The notes under the pieces were generated by a model. It was not told the origin of the DNA. It was given only the letters and a program-made list of their open reading frames with translations, and ran no database searches. The position numbers and the translations under genes were made by a program. Source: Neelides folsomi (Eukaryota > Arthropoda > Collembola > Neelipleona > Neelidae). From it: DNA of 53,440 bases. This document shows positions 24,310-38,850 of this stretch, piece after piece. Position 1 is the first letter of the stretch, and every line of letters starts with the position of its first letter. The stretch lies in the NCBI GenBank assembly GCA_034687125.1, contig JAQGBZ010000405.1, forward strand, positions 1-53,440, in the 5' to 3' direction.

Positions 24310-26639
24310 TTAAATATTAATAGCTTGATTATATTATATTTGACTTTTTATATAATTCTTCGATAGTCACATTTTACTAACAATAAGTGCATTCAGTCAT
24401 TAAATAAATGAAAAATTTATATAAAAAAGTATTGTTAGCAATTTTGGTTCATAAAATTTATTATCATTAACATCGTTGGATTTATAGTTTATTTATCATA
24501 AATATTACATGTACTATGTTTAAGATCATTAGATCATAATGGTATTTAATACATATAATACGTTCCTAGTTCCAATTACTAATACTTTTAGTACTTATGT
24601 ATTAAAATATTAGATTCATTTTATATAAATTAATGAAATAAGATGGATAAGACTTGTTTTAATTTTACTCTACCACATACACTAACATATTATATTACTT
24701 TCCGTTTTTATTGTTATTTACAAGTATTGCTAGACTTCAATCGAGAAATTTTTAAACGGTTAAATTTTGATTTTATCCTTATAAGATAATTACATGAAAG
24801 TGATCATATTCAGGGAAAGTAGATACATACACGTTTAGAATTCATATTTCAAGATTCTACCTTTGCGGCATTTGCGGAAGTTAATTAAAAGGTTACGTGA
24901 GGTCAAAATTGACAAGGGATGTCCTTCTCTTTCCAATCTTCAATTATTAATTACCTCAACATTCGACATTTCTCATTAGCTCATATACTTTTCAGACTAA
25001 CTGTTTCATTCATTTAAAATCAAAGTTAATTAATAACAACAATGAGTGGCTTATCTTGCCATACAACTTTTCTCTATCTATGCACATTACATACAAAAGA
25101 CTCTTCAAGGAATTTCTTCTCATCTTTCTCGCTATTTCTCCTCCCAGGCAGACGAGCTATACTTTATTGGTTCGTATAAAAATGTATTGAAGATCCGACG
25201 TCATCTTTGTGTCTTCATCCTCTAAATAAGCTTTTTTCCTACTATATTTATGACCATGTATAATTCAAGCTTGTCCAGTAAATTATTGATTCACTATAAT
25301 TTCTTCAATTTACAATTTACTAAAAACTCCAATGATGGTAAACAGCACAAAGTTGGTTTTAGATATGGTTTTACGATGTTCATTTCAAATACTTTTATGT
25401 ATATGTAATACTTATCTGCATATTATGAAGAACTTGATTATAGATACTCTATGTACTATACATACATATGAAGTTAAGAAGTAAACCTCTTTAAATCAAT
25501 GTTTTATTTATTAATTTTATCAATGGTATTGGATTTTAATATTCAAACAAGCAAATTCGCAATACTGTACAGTGTGTGCTCCATAGTCTCAATCACCTTA
25601 GACTTGAAAGAATTCGGCCAAGCAATCAAAGAGAGAAAGAGGTTTTAAAAGGGAAATATATTAAAATTTTGAAAGGCTGAACGCAGTAGCAGAATAGTTG
25701 ACTGCCTACTTTTAATGAAAACACTTGGGAAGTAATTAAGCATAAGAGAAAGAAGGGAAGATCACATCTTCACTGGTGTGAGACGTCCACACCCTCCTCG
25801 TTCAACTTCCATATTCGTAATTAAAAAGTAATTTATGGGCTTGCAAACGGATGGATTACTAATCAAGGAGGTTATCAAGACTTCAAGACATGCTTTTCGT
25901 ATCTTCCTTAGCTTTAACACTATTCACTTTCTACATCTCAACCTGTCACAAATACTATCAGTGTTATTTTGAGCATATTTTTTTCAAATTCCATTGTTAT
26001 TCTTTGTTCTGGATGTTCATAAACATAAAAGTAAAAAGGCAGAAAAAACTGAAAAAAGTGTTAAAAGATGATTTAATGCTTCTTGCTAAAACACTTTAAT
26101 TATTTAATTATTACTTTGATTAATCTCCGATTGTTAATACATACATCATTACCACAAGTAAATATTTTTTGTCTAATGTATACATTATGTGTGTAATTTA
26201 TATTGATAAACACCATCATAAATACAATTTAGTACAATTTTTGAACAAAAGTTCGCTGCGTCGTGGGTAGTGGTTTACAAAAAAATTAAGACGATCGTAA
26301 TTAATGATCCTAATTAACCTATTCTGAGGTTCCAAATCATTATAGCTCCAAATTAGTTGTTTCTCTTTTGAGGAAGTCACGATAGTCGAGTCCTTTTACT
26401 TCTTAACCATCATGCGATATCGGCGATACCTGATATATGGTGATATCCCAAATCCGTTCTCACTCCCATTCCCAGTAAATAAAAGTTGATACAGATAAAT
26501 AAACCAATATTTATACCTATTTATTATAGTATATTTAAATCCAAAGAGAATAATAAATGAAGTAATGATCATTGATATATCAAAACATTTATTCATATGT
26601 CGATATATACGGTATATTTCTCTACCTTATATTTTGTAA
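24310..26639. other. AT-rich intergenic DNA downstream of mRpL48
   Basis: No gene recognised. A poly(A) signal AATAAA at 24403-24408, about 95 nt past the stop, probably ends the mRpL48 transcript. The rest is AT-rich with short, unremarkable open frames such as 25890-26099. Confidence 0.55.
24403..24408 (+). terminator. candidate poly(A) signal of mRpL48
   Basis: AATAAA about 95 nt downstream of the stop codon, a typical spacing. It is inferred from motif and position. Confidence 0.55.
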
Positions 26640-27125
26640 AGGATCCCGTAATCTCGGGATCTAAATACGAGGCATTTGAAAAGACGTATTCGGGTGCTAA
26701 TGCGAAAAGTTGTACGAAGGGCTGAAGCCTCTGAAGGGGTATATGGGGGGTTGAGGGCGAGGGCCCTATTCGGTGAGTGTTCGGATAGCATTGTTGTTCA
26801 CAGGGGAGCGTAGATGTGGCAAGGGGTATACGATGCGATGTACCTCGTTGAATTTATTCACCCTGCTTCTTCCCTCACTGGATTCGGTGGCCGTCCACCC
26901 TGCTGGCACAACCCTCGTCAGTTCTCCTTGTAGCGGCGAATCGCGTCCCTCACGCGTCCACCTTCTTTCCAAACTCTCCCACACTCACTCGCACCCCAGA
27001 CGCAGAAGGAAGACCATCCCACACGCCGACCCGCCGACCCGAAGGTAATACCCTTCATAAATACTCATCTCCTCCCGCCGGGCATCCACCGACTAGGGCC
27101 CTTCCTGTCCCGCATACCCAGTTTG
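26640..27125. promoter_or_regulatory. GC-rich island, possible promoter or untranslated first exon
   Basis: By eye this is the most GC- and CpG-rich segment between 24 and 31 kb and changes sharply from the AT-rich flanks. It begins near a small inverted repeat (GATCCCG / CGGGATC, 26642-26661). A donor-like GACCCGAAG/GTAATA has its GT at 27046-27047. Open frames on both strands overlap and look like by-products of composition. It could be the start of the downstream MARCKS/Akap200-like gene or of an unrelated non-coding transcript. Confidence 0.3.
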
Positions 27126-30100
27126 TTAAATTAAAAGGAGATCTTTCAAAGTGACAAAGAATTGTGAACCCTCTTTTCCCTTTTTCTCCCTTTCCCTCGC
27201 GAAACTTCCCATCGCACCAAAACGGTCTTTGAAAGCAACCCTCTGCCTTTTGCTCCCGCTCTCACCGAAACGATTTTCTCCCTTTCCTCATCCTAGCCAT
27301 AAAATCCTTTGTGCTACAGATTTACTACCCATTTTACTTTTAATTATCTATTCGGATTCCTAATATAATCGACCCCATGAATTTACTATTACGATTTAGT
27401 ACAATCGGAAGCGTAACGAAAAAATGATTTCATAATTTTAAATAAAAACTCATTGCTCAAATATACGAGTTTGTCACCTCACGATTAAATTACATAATTT
27501 AGTTTAAAAACCAATTTTATAATTTAGTATTCGTTTATAAATGAATTAAGTGAATCATGATATTATTTTTGTACTATCTATAATATTTGGAAATGAGGAA
27601 AAATGAACACAATATGGTCAGAGTTTCGTGCGTTTTCTTTTCGATTTGACAGTTGTTGCCTCGTTTTTGTTTCTGATGTAGATTTTTTAAAAGTATTATA
27701 TGCAAAATTCATTTTCTTCATACGAACTTGCTTCATTCCTTAAATGGAAGTCTTGTAAAATGTGCTTGAACTTCAACAACTCAATTCTTTTTGAACATTT
27801 GCAATGGTTGCAATCTTGTATGGAATAGCCTTATCTACCATACAGAATTCTAGTTCATTGGATTAATTAATTCGAACTCAATTTAATTTACAATTCAAAT
27901 CTTAAACTTTGTTTACATTTCATTCATTCAATGCTTTGGTGGAAAGGTTGAGTTGAATAATTGCAAGTAGGAACTAAAGACTTAAAAATCTCTTGTACTC
28001 ATTGTTAAGAATGAAAATTCACACTTGTATTTTGATTTTGACATTTATTAAAGCCGGCCTCAAAACAAATAACATACGAGTCATGCAACTTTGAAAAAGA
28101 AGTTCTTCGCCAAAGTTGTTGCTCATATTATGTTTTATGTAAAATTCTACATTGTTTGAAATCATTACAATGTTTTTTCATTTGCAAGTAGAATTCATAA
28201 TAAATACATTATGTGTTAGTTGTGCTGTGTGTATTTTCCGACGCTTAAAGAAACGTCGTTATTACTTGCATCATAATAAAATTCTAATTAGAGATTAGAA
28301 AAGTCGTTTAGTTTGTTAACTTAAAATTAAAGTGGCAATTTCTGCGTCTTCCAATTCGCCACACGTCGATGAAAAAAAAGAAAAACCATTTGAAATGTAT
28401 ACTTTAAAAGAGTTGAGTTTACCGATCCTCGGTCTTGGTTCGTTTCGGGCTCATGCTTAATGCCTGAAACAAAACCTTGTTTTACGTCTCACCTCTAAAT
28501 GGGACGTGAAAAAAGCCTCCCCGTTTTTATTTGAAAGTCAGTAAAGCATAATAAAAAATATGTATAAACGGTAGGGCTGGCTCCTTTTATTTGTTATTTT
28601 AATGTCGATGGAATAAGAGGAGAGTGATTTTCGTAATTTACTAGTATTTTCTTTGAAATGTCAACCGAAGGAGATTCTGCCTTGAAGCTCGGTGAGTCTC
28701 CGCCTGAAACATGAGATCTTCTTAGGGGGGGATGAAAAATAATAAGCAAACTTCTTGTCGCCCTTTTCCATACTCTTTTCGTCGTTACTTTATTTTCACT
28801 TCACAATGAGCAGGGGTCTCATTTAATCAAAAGACCGAAGAAAAAGCATGATGGAAAATGAGTGTTTTTATTGACCTTTGCCTCCTTGTCGTCTCTTCCT
28901 CACGGTGTGAATTTTTTCTACTTGATAGATCGTTTTTATATCCTATATTTAGGAATATTTCTTTTGATTTGTAGCTTGTTCTCATTTATTTATTGCCTTT
29001 AGTCAAGTTAGAATTGGATATCGTGCAAATAACGATTAATCTCGATTTGAAATATTTTTATTCAGTTAACTGCGAATTTAATTAGCGGTTTGCAATTTTA
29101 GTTTTTGTCTTAAATTTGTTGTCATCAAATAAAAATGAGCTTTTCTTATAAAAAACTTTGTTCGGCCATAATTATATTATTGCATGCAAGAATCTTAGAG
29201 AAGACAATTTTCCTTAATAGGAATTCAAAGCTGTTCAGCAATGAAGCAAACAGGATTATTTGGTCGTTCAGTCAGTGACGGTCGGTGACTCATTTGCTCT
29301 TACTCTACATTTACTTTCTTTGAGGAAGCTTGCACATGGCATGATGACGGATATCTGACTCACTGGAGAACTAATAGGAGGGGGATAATTATTATATTAG
29401 AGAGATACCAACCAAGTTCTCCGCTATGTTCGTTGACCCAACTTCTGAATCATATGCACGATTTAAAAAATTATTTTTATATTGTCATTATTTTTAGACG
29501 AGGTAATAAATATTTGTAGTTATATTAGAGATATTAAGTACAAAATTGCATTCCTGATTTATTTGTCAGCTGCTTCAATTATATTTAATCCGTCTTGTAT
29601 GCATTATCATAAGAAAACTGTTAGGAAAAGATAAACCATTGTTTCAATTAATCAGTCTTACTTATACAGCTTAGGGTTTGTTATAGTTATTTAATGTAAC
29701 AAGATCAAGAAGATTAACTCGCTAAAAAGGGTAATTATTTTTTTCTTGAAATACATGGTTTGGTTAGTTGAGAGTCGGTTCAAACTTCAGAGCCAGTAAT
29801 GCAAGAAGCTTAGAATTTTAGTTTGATTTTCTATCTTCGATTTAAGATTGAAGAAAAATAAGGATGAATTAAGCCAATTATTAGACGAATGAACCCAGAC
29901 GATTATGTCATATTTATATCTATCCGATCTATTGTTTTCGTTCTGCGTTTCATATTTGGTTCGGAATTTTTTAATTCTTTGAGATGCCTTCGTGTCTTGT
30001 TCATTGCAAAAAATGAGAGATCCTCTGGTAATAACCTCCATTCGTGAATCATGGAAATGCGATCTGTTTGTAACTCGGAGTCTCTTAATAGTAGAGAACA

Positions 30101-30250
30101 ACCATATTTTTTGTTAGGCCACTTTGTTTTCCTATTTTATATTGGAATTGGAGTAATGAGAGTAATTCATCCGAGTTTTGAAGGTTCAAGAGTTTGGAAC
30201 AAGGTATTCGGATATGCTTAATAGCCGTCCATGAGGGTATGGAGAGTCAA
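27126..30250. other. AT-rich gene-less block
   Basis: No coding region, structural RNA or repeat family recognised. Open frames are short, without family resemblance. Confidence 0.5.
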
Positions 30251-30302
30251 TTATTAGGGTAATGAAATTTGCCTGCCTTGTACAATTAGAGACTCGTCTA
30301 CT

Positions 30303-30348
30303 CAGCCCTTTGAACATCAATCACAAAGGGCTGTGGTTGTCAAACCAC
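30303..30348. other. two adjoining hairpins
   Basis: A perfect 10 bp stem CAGCCCTTTG / CAAAGGGCTG (30303-30312 with 30324-30333) closes an 11 nt loop. A second stem GTGGTT / AACCAC (30333-30338 with 30343-30348) with a GTCA loop starts at the last base of the first. It could be a structured RNA element, an old transposon relic or chance. It does not fold as a tRNA as far as I can tell. Confidence 0.35.
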
Positions 30349-33300
30349 TGCCAGATCCACATTATTTTGGATACGGTTGGAATGAACTTCGTGTTATTTT
30401 CAGCATGCTCCCACACTCGGAAGGTTAGCCTAAATAGACGGGATGCGTAAGGGAGAGTGAAATGCTATTCATTCCATCATAACACTCATAACTTTATTCA
30501 ATGAGCCTCACCGTCACTTCACTCTTACTAATCTTGATTATTCAGCAGTAACGCAACAGTGAGTTAAAGGCCCTTAGTCGCTTAACTTGTCTTTTTACTT
30601 CACTCATCTATGTGAGCCTCGGAACATGCGGACGGAAGCGTTCAATTTCAATCATTGACTTTCAAGAGTCTCTTTGATTAATCTAGTGTAAATGGGGATG
30701 AGTGAATGGGCTCGTAACTCAATTTTCTTTTCAATACTCAATTGCCTCTTAATCATCCTCTTTATTAAGTTGAAATGTTGAAAGTTTTAAATTATTTATT
30801 TTAAACAAGATGACGAATCTATTTAAATAGATCTTTGTAAGAAAGAAGTTATGACCTAACCCGACCATTTCGGGGAATCGTTTTGAAAGTGCAAAGTTGG
30901 GTTTAAAATAAAAGCTAAAGACATAATAGAATTACTTTTCAATGACACTCAAGTTAAGAAGTTTCACTAACTTCGTCTCTCTTTCAATCCATCTCCATTT
31001 TACTCCCCACTCTCTTTGTTTGTTCTCCTAAATGCTAAATGTTGAAACTTGGTCTCACTTGATTAAAAGATAGTATTGTGTTACATTAGATCCCTGTGCG
31101 TGAAGAGTAATGAGAGTGTTTTTCGTTTTTTGCTCAATGGATTTTATGGCCTAATTATATCACATGATGCGAGATCGTAATGGCTGGCCCATTGTGGCTT
31201 GGTTGACATTGAAGTTGAGCATACATGAAAAAGTTGAGCCAAACTAGTTGGCACCGTGTTCTTCCGAGTCTCTTGGGTTGATAAGAGATGATAATTTGAG
31301 TTTAGTGAGCCGAGAGGGCAACAAGAGTTCCATTATTCCACTCTATTGATCCACTGAGATTAGAATAATAAAAGAAAAGGCTCAATTGGAAGATGAGGGT
31401 GGCTTTGCTCACCCTTCTCAGCTTCTCAACGGGGCGAGAAATAATTGAAGGATTCATTTTTAGCTGTTGAACATGTTGAGACCCAATTTCCACACAATGG
31501 TCTCGACTCGATGCGAATGACATTCAGACATGTCGAAGTGTAGGTTGAAGAGAACGAATGCCTATCACTTGTTGAGTTGAGGGGGCATTTTCAAGTGGTA
31601 TAATACGGTGCCTTGGCTCTCATCCGCCTAAGTGCTTGGCTCGAGAGACTAAATTCTCCAGATATGGATATTCTTCGTAACAACACGATGGAGGATAATG
31701 GGAGCGAGTGAGAAGAATGATGTGGAGTGAAATCCTCTCACTCGTATTATCTTCGCCTCTCGAGAATTCTCCGGTTTATCAGGAAGGGAATGGGCGGTAA
31801 AGAGAGTTGACTCCGACTTTCAGTTAAGCTTAAAACTCACAGTGAAGCATCTTTGGAATGGGAGGATGCATAATAGGAATGGGACACCGAGGGATTTACG
31901 ACTAGGATGGATCGGGATAGAAGCGGAGGGAGGAATGAAGTTTGTTCGGGGTTCTCTGTGGCCTGATGAGGCAGGGGTTCTTACGATTAGTCACACGGTG
32001 AAATTTCCTCAAAATCGATAAGGAACGACCGCTCGAGATACTTTCATATTAATCCTCACCCGACCCTGGAACCCGGCTTCGGGCTAACCCTCGTCGTGTA
32101 CATGACTCTCCTCTCTCTCACAATTGGTATAATCCAATCATAGGAGTAGGAAACAATGATTCACAGTCACTCATTGTCCATATAGATCCGGAGCCTTGTA
32201 CACCCCTCTTTATCTAATAAGAGGAAATGCATGTGGGTGATAGTCGTGGAATTGAATGCGAGTGCGGAGGTTTTACTAACTGCCTGTCTCGCAACCGAGA
32301 GGAATGGAGAAATAATACATTGACTTAATCGGGGAGTCCAGGGGGGCAGAGATATACTTAAATGATAGAAGGAATACAATGATTCAAAGTGGCGTAGTTA
32401 GACGGTTATTTGTCCGCTGCCTAAGTAGTCACGACTCCATTGCCGTCCTTTCAAAAATGGAATTTCAACCAACTGATCGGTTTAATTTGCTAATTGAGGA
32501 AGCTGGAGCATAGGAGGGTAGAGCACCTCCCTTTGGTTATTATTCGCATATCTTTTGCAAGGAGAGAATGACCAATTTGCATGTTCACGTTCATTATCAT
32601 TAATCCTATCAACTTTCTCACATACAATACACATGTCCATATGTATGTATGGGATGTCTGTAACTCGGTGGGTGAGGGCGAGGGTGTGTGCTTGGGACAA
32701 CAACCACTATTGCACTACCTTGTTTGCTTTCGCACACACGTACTCACAAGTCTAGGTGGGGTAGTTTGGGGAAAGAATGCATATTTCACATATTACCATA
32801 CTAAGTATTTACGTGACAGTATGAGTGTCTCAAAGTCCCGTCTTTTCTCTTCCATGATGTTTCCCCCCTTGATGATGGCAAATTGCCTTTTTTACTGGGG
32901 CTCAATTTGCATTCGGAGACTCATCGTTTTTAATGTTAGGGGGATGTGTGATGATGAAAGGAGTTGGTGGTGAAGGCGCGAAAAGCGTATGCTTCCTCTC
33001 TTCATAATAGGGAAAGAATTGCAGGTGAGAGGAGGGTGGCAGAGTTGGGTGCACGAAATGTCGCTCCTCTTGGAACATGAAAAGATGGTGGGATTTGGAA
33101 TTAAGGATAGGAGAAGAAGAGCAAGTTGAGGGAACGACGAAGCAAGGTGGAATGAGTTCTTCCATTACCATTCCTTTTCACTATACTTGTTTTATATCTC
33201 TCCTTACTCTTGAAGGTGCAGAGGGTTTGAAGGTTTTATTCTTCATCCGTTACGGTTCTCTGAATCTGAAATTGTTAGGTTCCTTCCACTTCTGTCCGCT

Positions 33301-36300
33301 CGAAGTTCTTCGAAAGAGCCTCCTCTTTTTCTCTCTCTTCCCAGCTCTGTTGGAGGAAGCTACTACGTCCATAAGACCTGTACTGAGGGTAGTAAGTGAG
33401 CAAGATGGTGTATATGTAGTGAGCTGAGAGTATTCGAGGCAAAAGGTAGAGGAAGGAAGGCAGATAAAAAAAGTATCGTCAAGGTACCTTCTTTTTTGCA
33501 AAGAAACCCTCGGGCCAGGACATTTACCCCGAGAATACCTATTTTGAGAAAACTTTCATTTCTTTCCTCAAAATTTGAATGTACAGGAGTAGCTGTTCTT
33601 TTGAATGAGCAATGATGAGAGAAGCCACTTGGCTTCACGTATGCATGTGTGTGTACTCTGGACAAATATTAAATGAAGGTGGCGAGTGGTCTTGACCAAC
33701 TCGCTCACTCCCTTCTTCAAAAGGAGATTATTATTATGAAGCTGGAGGAGGCTCTTATTTGGTTAAATGGGCAGTTAGATTCTAAAATGGTGCCTCTGCT
33801 GGACCTCTTCCCTCAGTCTTGACAATGACATTGAGCTGGGGTGTGAGAGCCAAATACCTTCCACACCCTTCTCGAACAGGAGCGAGGAAGTTGGAACGGG
33901 AGGGGGATGAATTGGAACGTTCATGGGCTTCTTCTCTCTCTTTCTCTCTCATGGTGGCCTTTTTTCATAATAATGCATCCGACCATCGAAACCTCTCAGG
34001 TCTTTAGGACCTTGAACTTGACAAAAATAAGATTTTTCCCTCTTCTACTTCAAAATCAAGTGCGAGACGGAGAGACAAAAGAGGATCGAGAATCTACATT
34101 TTCCTTCCTTAAATTCACCCTTCATTGCCTGCCTTCCTTCCTCCTTTTCGCTCCCGAGGATCTTCTCTTAATGGAAACTTCAATTTCGACTTTATCTGTG
34201 GAGTTAATGCTCATTCTTTCCTAATCCGCACTTCCTCATTTACCAAACAAATGATCTAGCAGCTGGAGGTTGAGTAAGCAGATAATTATTCTTGACTCTT
34301 AATACTACCTCCTGATTGTCTTCTTATCTTTCCTTCCTCGAGCGTTCAAGTGGAGAGATACTTGAGTAATTGGCATTAGCAGGACATGATACTCATTTGT
34401 AAATATTTATGTTTGGCATATTTGGCTCTGTCTGAATTAATTCATTTGATGCCAAAGTTGTATATCTTGGTTTTAAAACTTTTTTTTACCCAATATGGCC
34501 AATATCAATATTTTGTGTGGAGAATATATGGAATATTTTACTACCAATAAATGTAACATTATCCTCCTTTGTGCGTAGTATTGATTATATAGGCAAAGTT
34601 CTTTAGAGGGTTTGGATTTTTGGGAAACTGTTGACATTGTTCTCTCTTCTTCTGGTCTGGAATGAGGGAAGGGAATCAAAAAAGGTTTGTTCAGGGATGG
34701 GGGAGAGATTGTCCATAGTGATATGAGATAGAACAAGATTAAAGGACCTCAAATGGTGAATGCGAACGGGCAAATGGGTCCTTTGAAAAAATATTACAAG
34801 CATTAGGGTCGAACGAGAGTGAGCTACAACATAATGAATCCCATAGATCTGTATGTCATGGCTGGCATATGGGGAGATAAATTATTTAGTAAATTGAGAG
34901 ATGAAAGCTGAACCTTCAATGAAAATTTCGAACCAATATAATAATGCTTCTCTTCATTGTTACCCATGAATGTCGCATAGGTCTGTCTTGAAGGGGTAAA
35001 GTGTGTTCAAGAGATTTAATTTTGGGGCGGAGGAGTGACTCGAGATGAGCTTAGATAAAAAGAGAATTTTATTGCTTCCTTTTCTGGTTTAACTGAACGA
35101 GATCATCTAATTTTTCAATTGGAACACGAAGGCACGAAGGTTTACAAATATGCCGTTTGGGTTGAGGTTTTGGGAGCACTAAGGTCATATTACAAGTCTC
35201 TGTCGCCCGTCTTCTGTCGCCACTCGTCCAAGTCCAAACCCAATGACACTAACGTCTCTGCCTTTCCTTAATGGTCAAAAGAAGACAAATTTTATCCTGG
35301 GGATGTTAATCTAGCCTTTGATTTCAAAGTCACGGTAATCGTCCATTTGAAATCCCTGTTTCCTATTCACTTTTTTCGCCCAATAATCTCCTCGTCGTCT
35401 CCGTAATAATAGATGAAGCGAAGGAAAGGTTCGACGCTAATGTTGAGAGCCGTCCGATAAGGCAGGAAGTCGTAAGCTCTTTCAACTCCACGAATGAAGT
35501 GACTTTATTTAAGCATCCTCACTTACAACTCACCCTTTTCTTACTTTTGACCTCAGTTGCTCTCTCTCTCTCTCGAGACCGCAAGGAGATTTTTGGGGCT
35601 AATCGCATGCTTAACTGTGGGAATCTTCGCTCTCAGAGGTTTCCCTCAATAGAGATTAAGTAAACTGCAATTCTTTGAAACTTGGTCGAAACATTCCTTC
35701 AGCCTTATCGAAGTATTAAATCATGTAACATAAATTATGCTTTAAAAACTCTTCGACTGCATGTTAAATTAAAATTATAAATATTGGGCTGAACAAACGG
35801 TCTTTTCCCTAATGCCAGCTTACATAAGACGCCTTAGATTAATTTGTATTTCCTTTTCGTTGAGATAAAAATGATAAGTGATACTGGCGTTTCAGTTGTC
35901 CTTGTTTAATGTATACAAATGTATGTGTTGATGGATATAAAATTGTGTTTGGCTTACGTGTTGTTTTGAGATAAATTGTTCATTTGTTGACTCTTGAGAT
36001 TTGAAAACAAAGTTCTATAACACTCGAGAGTCAAGAGTGTATGGAAATGAACTCTGAACAATAGTAGCAGTTTAACAATGATGAGTGAGGAATAAGATGA
36101 AGAACAACTTTGAGACGCTCAAGATGTTCATGTTGAGATAAAAGAAGACTTTACGACTCTATCAACACTCACAGTTTGAGAGTAAAGAGAAAACAAAACA
36201 AAATGAAATATACATTTTGATTTATTAAATCAATGATTATTTATGTCTGGCTGGGTTGTCCCTGCAAAATGAAAGATAATTCAATTTTGTCAAACATTCG

Positions 36301-38850
36301 ACTCATTTGTTTGATCAGCAAGTAAGAGACGAAATTATTCCCACGGCGCGACTTAAGCGACTTTCCTCTCTATTATGAGTTTTTGATCGATGAATCACAT
36401 AAAAAGTGGGGGGTGAAACCGTTGATAGAGCAATGACGTTGAAGGGAGATTCATAAATTTCATACTTGAAGAGGAGGACTCGAGAGAATTTTTTTGAAAC
36501 CTTAATCTTCACCGCTGGGGTTGAAGAAAGGGGAATTGTGTGATATTTCCGGAATAAAAGCGAGCGGTGCGTAAGACGAATGCCTGTCTTTGTGATTTAT
36601 ATATCAAAATCAGGAGGCAGCTTTTCCGAAGGGATTTGAAGCTTTTGGAACTCTTTTCTCATTTTCTCCTCCGCCCTTGGTTTACGAATCACGAGAGAAT
36701 AAGACTCCCTCGCTCACTCAGAGTGTGGAAATTGTAAAAAATGGCTCTAGTGGCTGGCGAACATTCTGGCTGATTTTAAGTCTCAGGATGGTTCTCTATT
36801 TCTCTTTTGCTTTCTTCCGTTTCTTCACCCTTGTGTGTGTGTTTGGGTGTTTGGAAGGGTGGCAGGATGATTCCATCATCTCGTCTTGAGAAGGAGAGGG
36901 CGGATTGATAAATATAAGTTTCCAAACTAGGAGAATTTTAATTGGCTTTTTGCAGAGTGCGAAATGAGGGGATGGGAAATTGAGAAGGAGTGTGTGAGGG
37001 TCTGGACTTGGATTTGTAGACCTCTCCCCCACGTTATTGTACCAGGACTCATCAAGGGGAGAAGGGTTGTTAAAGTTTAAAGATTCTCTAGCCTTGGACT
37101 CATATGGCTCCACGTTTTTATGCTCCTCATATTTTACTTTTTAGGGTGAGCTTGAAGTCGTTTCCCTCTTGGAATCTATTATTTTCATGTTGGAAGAAAG
37201 AGGAGTGAGTGCCGGATGCGAAGTTTTCGCAAAAGATCCCTTCGACTCGACAGTATTACCTCTCAGATATATTTTTCGAGTAAATCTTTGTTTTATTGAT
37301 CCTCTCTGCTGTGTATCCTCATGGCTCGTCTGACTGGCGGTTTACCCCCTCTCACACTTTTGGATTAGTGGATTCCGGAGGAGGCTGAGAGAGTAAAGGG
37401 GCTCATCTTAAAACACATTTTTTACTGTCCAAACCCTGGCGCAACCGCCGGGTTTTCCTTTATGAATCTCGGTCCTCTGAACAGACTCAACATCAGTAGC
37501 TCATATGTAAATTTAACTGACAAGACAGAAGGAGCGAGCGAATGAAAGGGAGAAAGCCACACGAGTCTTGAATTCAGAAATTGAGTATCGGATGAAGCCA
37601 GATACACATTTATGATATAACAAGACCGTATGTTCTCATGTGTTGTAAAGCCGTCTGTGAGAAGTTCGCCGGCCGGCCGGGAATCTCAACCCCGATGTTT
37701 GCTCTCGGTGTTTTGGTGCGTAGTGCGTTTGGCATATCCTTTATTTCCCTCTATAGGGAGACCTCGGGCACGAGGATTCGGATGCAGGGCGGAGGGTTTA
37801 TATATCCTGGCTCCATGTCCCTAGTTTATATTAGATTCGTCCTCCCCTCTTGATGCTAAAGATTTTCCGGACGTCGTTACCCTTGGCAACACGACCGGGT
37901 GGAATGTCTTGCCTACTTTTATCTCGTTCCTCTATCGTGGCGGCTCAATATCATCATCCGCCCTCGTAGTATAACGTAGTACCATTGACAATGAATTTCA
38001 CTTCCTAGACGAATCCTTCCGAGGTATGCGACCGCCTCCTCGATTCCTTCCTTCTTCAACCGCCTAATTCCACACCCCATTCTCTCTACCCCTTTCCCTA
38101 CCTACGACGACTCCTTTTTAATTCAAGTGCAATGACTCGAATTACAAAAAGGAGAAAAAATCTCTTAACTTGCACTCGCATTCACATACTCCCACTCCAT
38201 CACTTCTTAACCCTCTTTCCATTCCGTTTTACGTCCATTTCTTTCATCTTTCCCTTCTCAAGACTTTTTTTATTGGTTGAAGCAATCCATTAGCTACATT
38301 GGACTTTTCCATCTTCCCTGTTCAATCTTACGTACTTCAACAGAGGGTTGTAAGATCTGTAGTTGCTTATGTATGAATGAACTGTAAATTAATATCTGTA
38401 AATGAGATTTCCTTTCGGAATCCACATAAGAATCCCTATGTTTCGGTTTGGGTGAGTTTGATGTTGGAAAGTATGAAGGAAATTGTTAAGCTGAGTAAAG
38501 CTTTCAAGTATGAATTAAGAGAAGTTGGAAGCCGTTGCATGAGTTTTGTGAGTTAATTAGAGGAATAAATCAATGGGGAGACGTATGATCTAATCTGACG
38601 GGCTTGACATGAGCTCTTTAAAAGATGTTAAAAGGGCTGGTGAGGACGGGTGGGCTGGGTTGCTCACTCTGCGGTTGGAGGAAGAAGAGACTGAAATTGT
38701 GGGTGATTCAAATGAAAATTGTGGTTATAAATAGCAGAGACTGACAAGAGAACAACAGTCTCAAGAGCTACTCCTTCCTCTTCTCTCGCCGTTGAGAGTT
38801 AAAGGAAGAATTAGTAATTTGGTGAAGAAGCATCTGGGTGCTCCCTTGAT
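30349..38850. other. gene-less block of mixed composition
   Basis: Less AT-rich than its flanks, with many GAGG/CCTC words and a CT run at about 35560-35573. Numerous open frames of 60-130 codons occur on both strands (for example 32581-32973 and 33077-33427), but they overlap one another, lack recognisable domains and do not join through splice sites into a protein I know. It could be intronic or regulatory DNA of the gene starting coding at 44763. Confidence 0.45.

Noticed and set aside
28442..28470. Imperfect hairpin GTTTCGGGC / GCCTGAAAC
   Set aside because: One mismatch in nine pairs, no flanking support; within chance expectation for this length of sequence.
35560..35573. CT run resembling GAGA-factor sites
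   Set aside because: Too short and common in the surrounding mixed-composition DNA to call a regulatory site.
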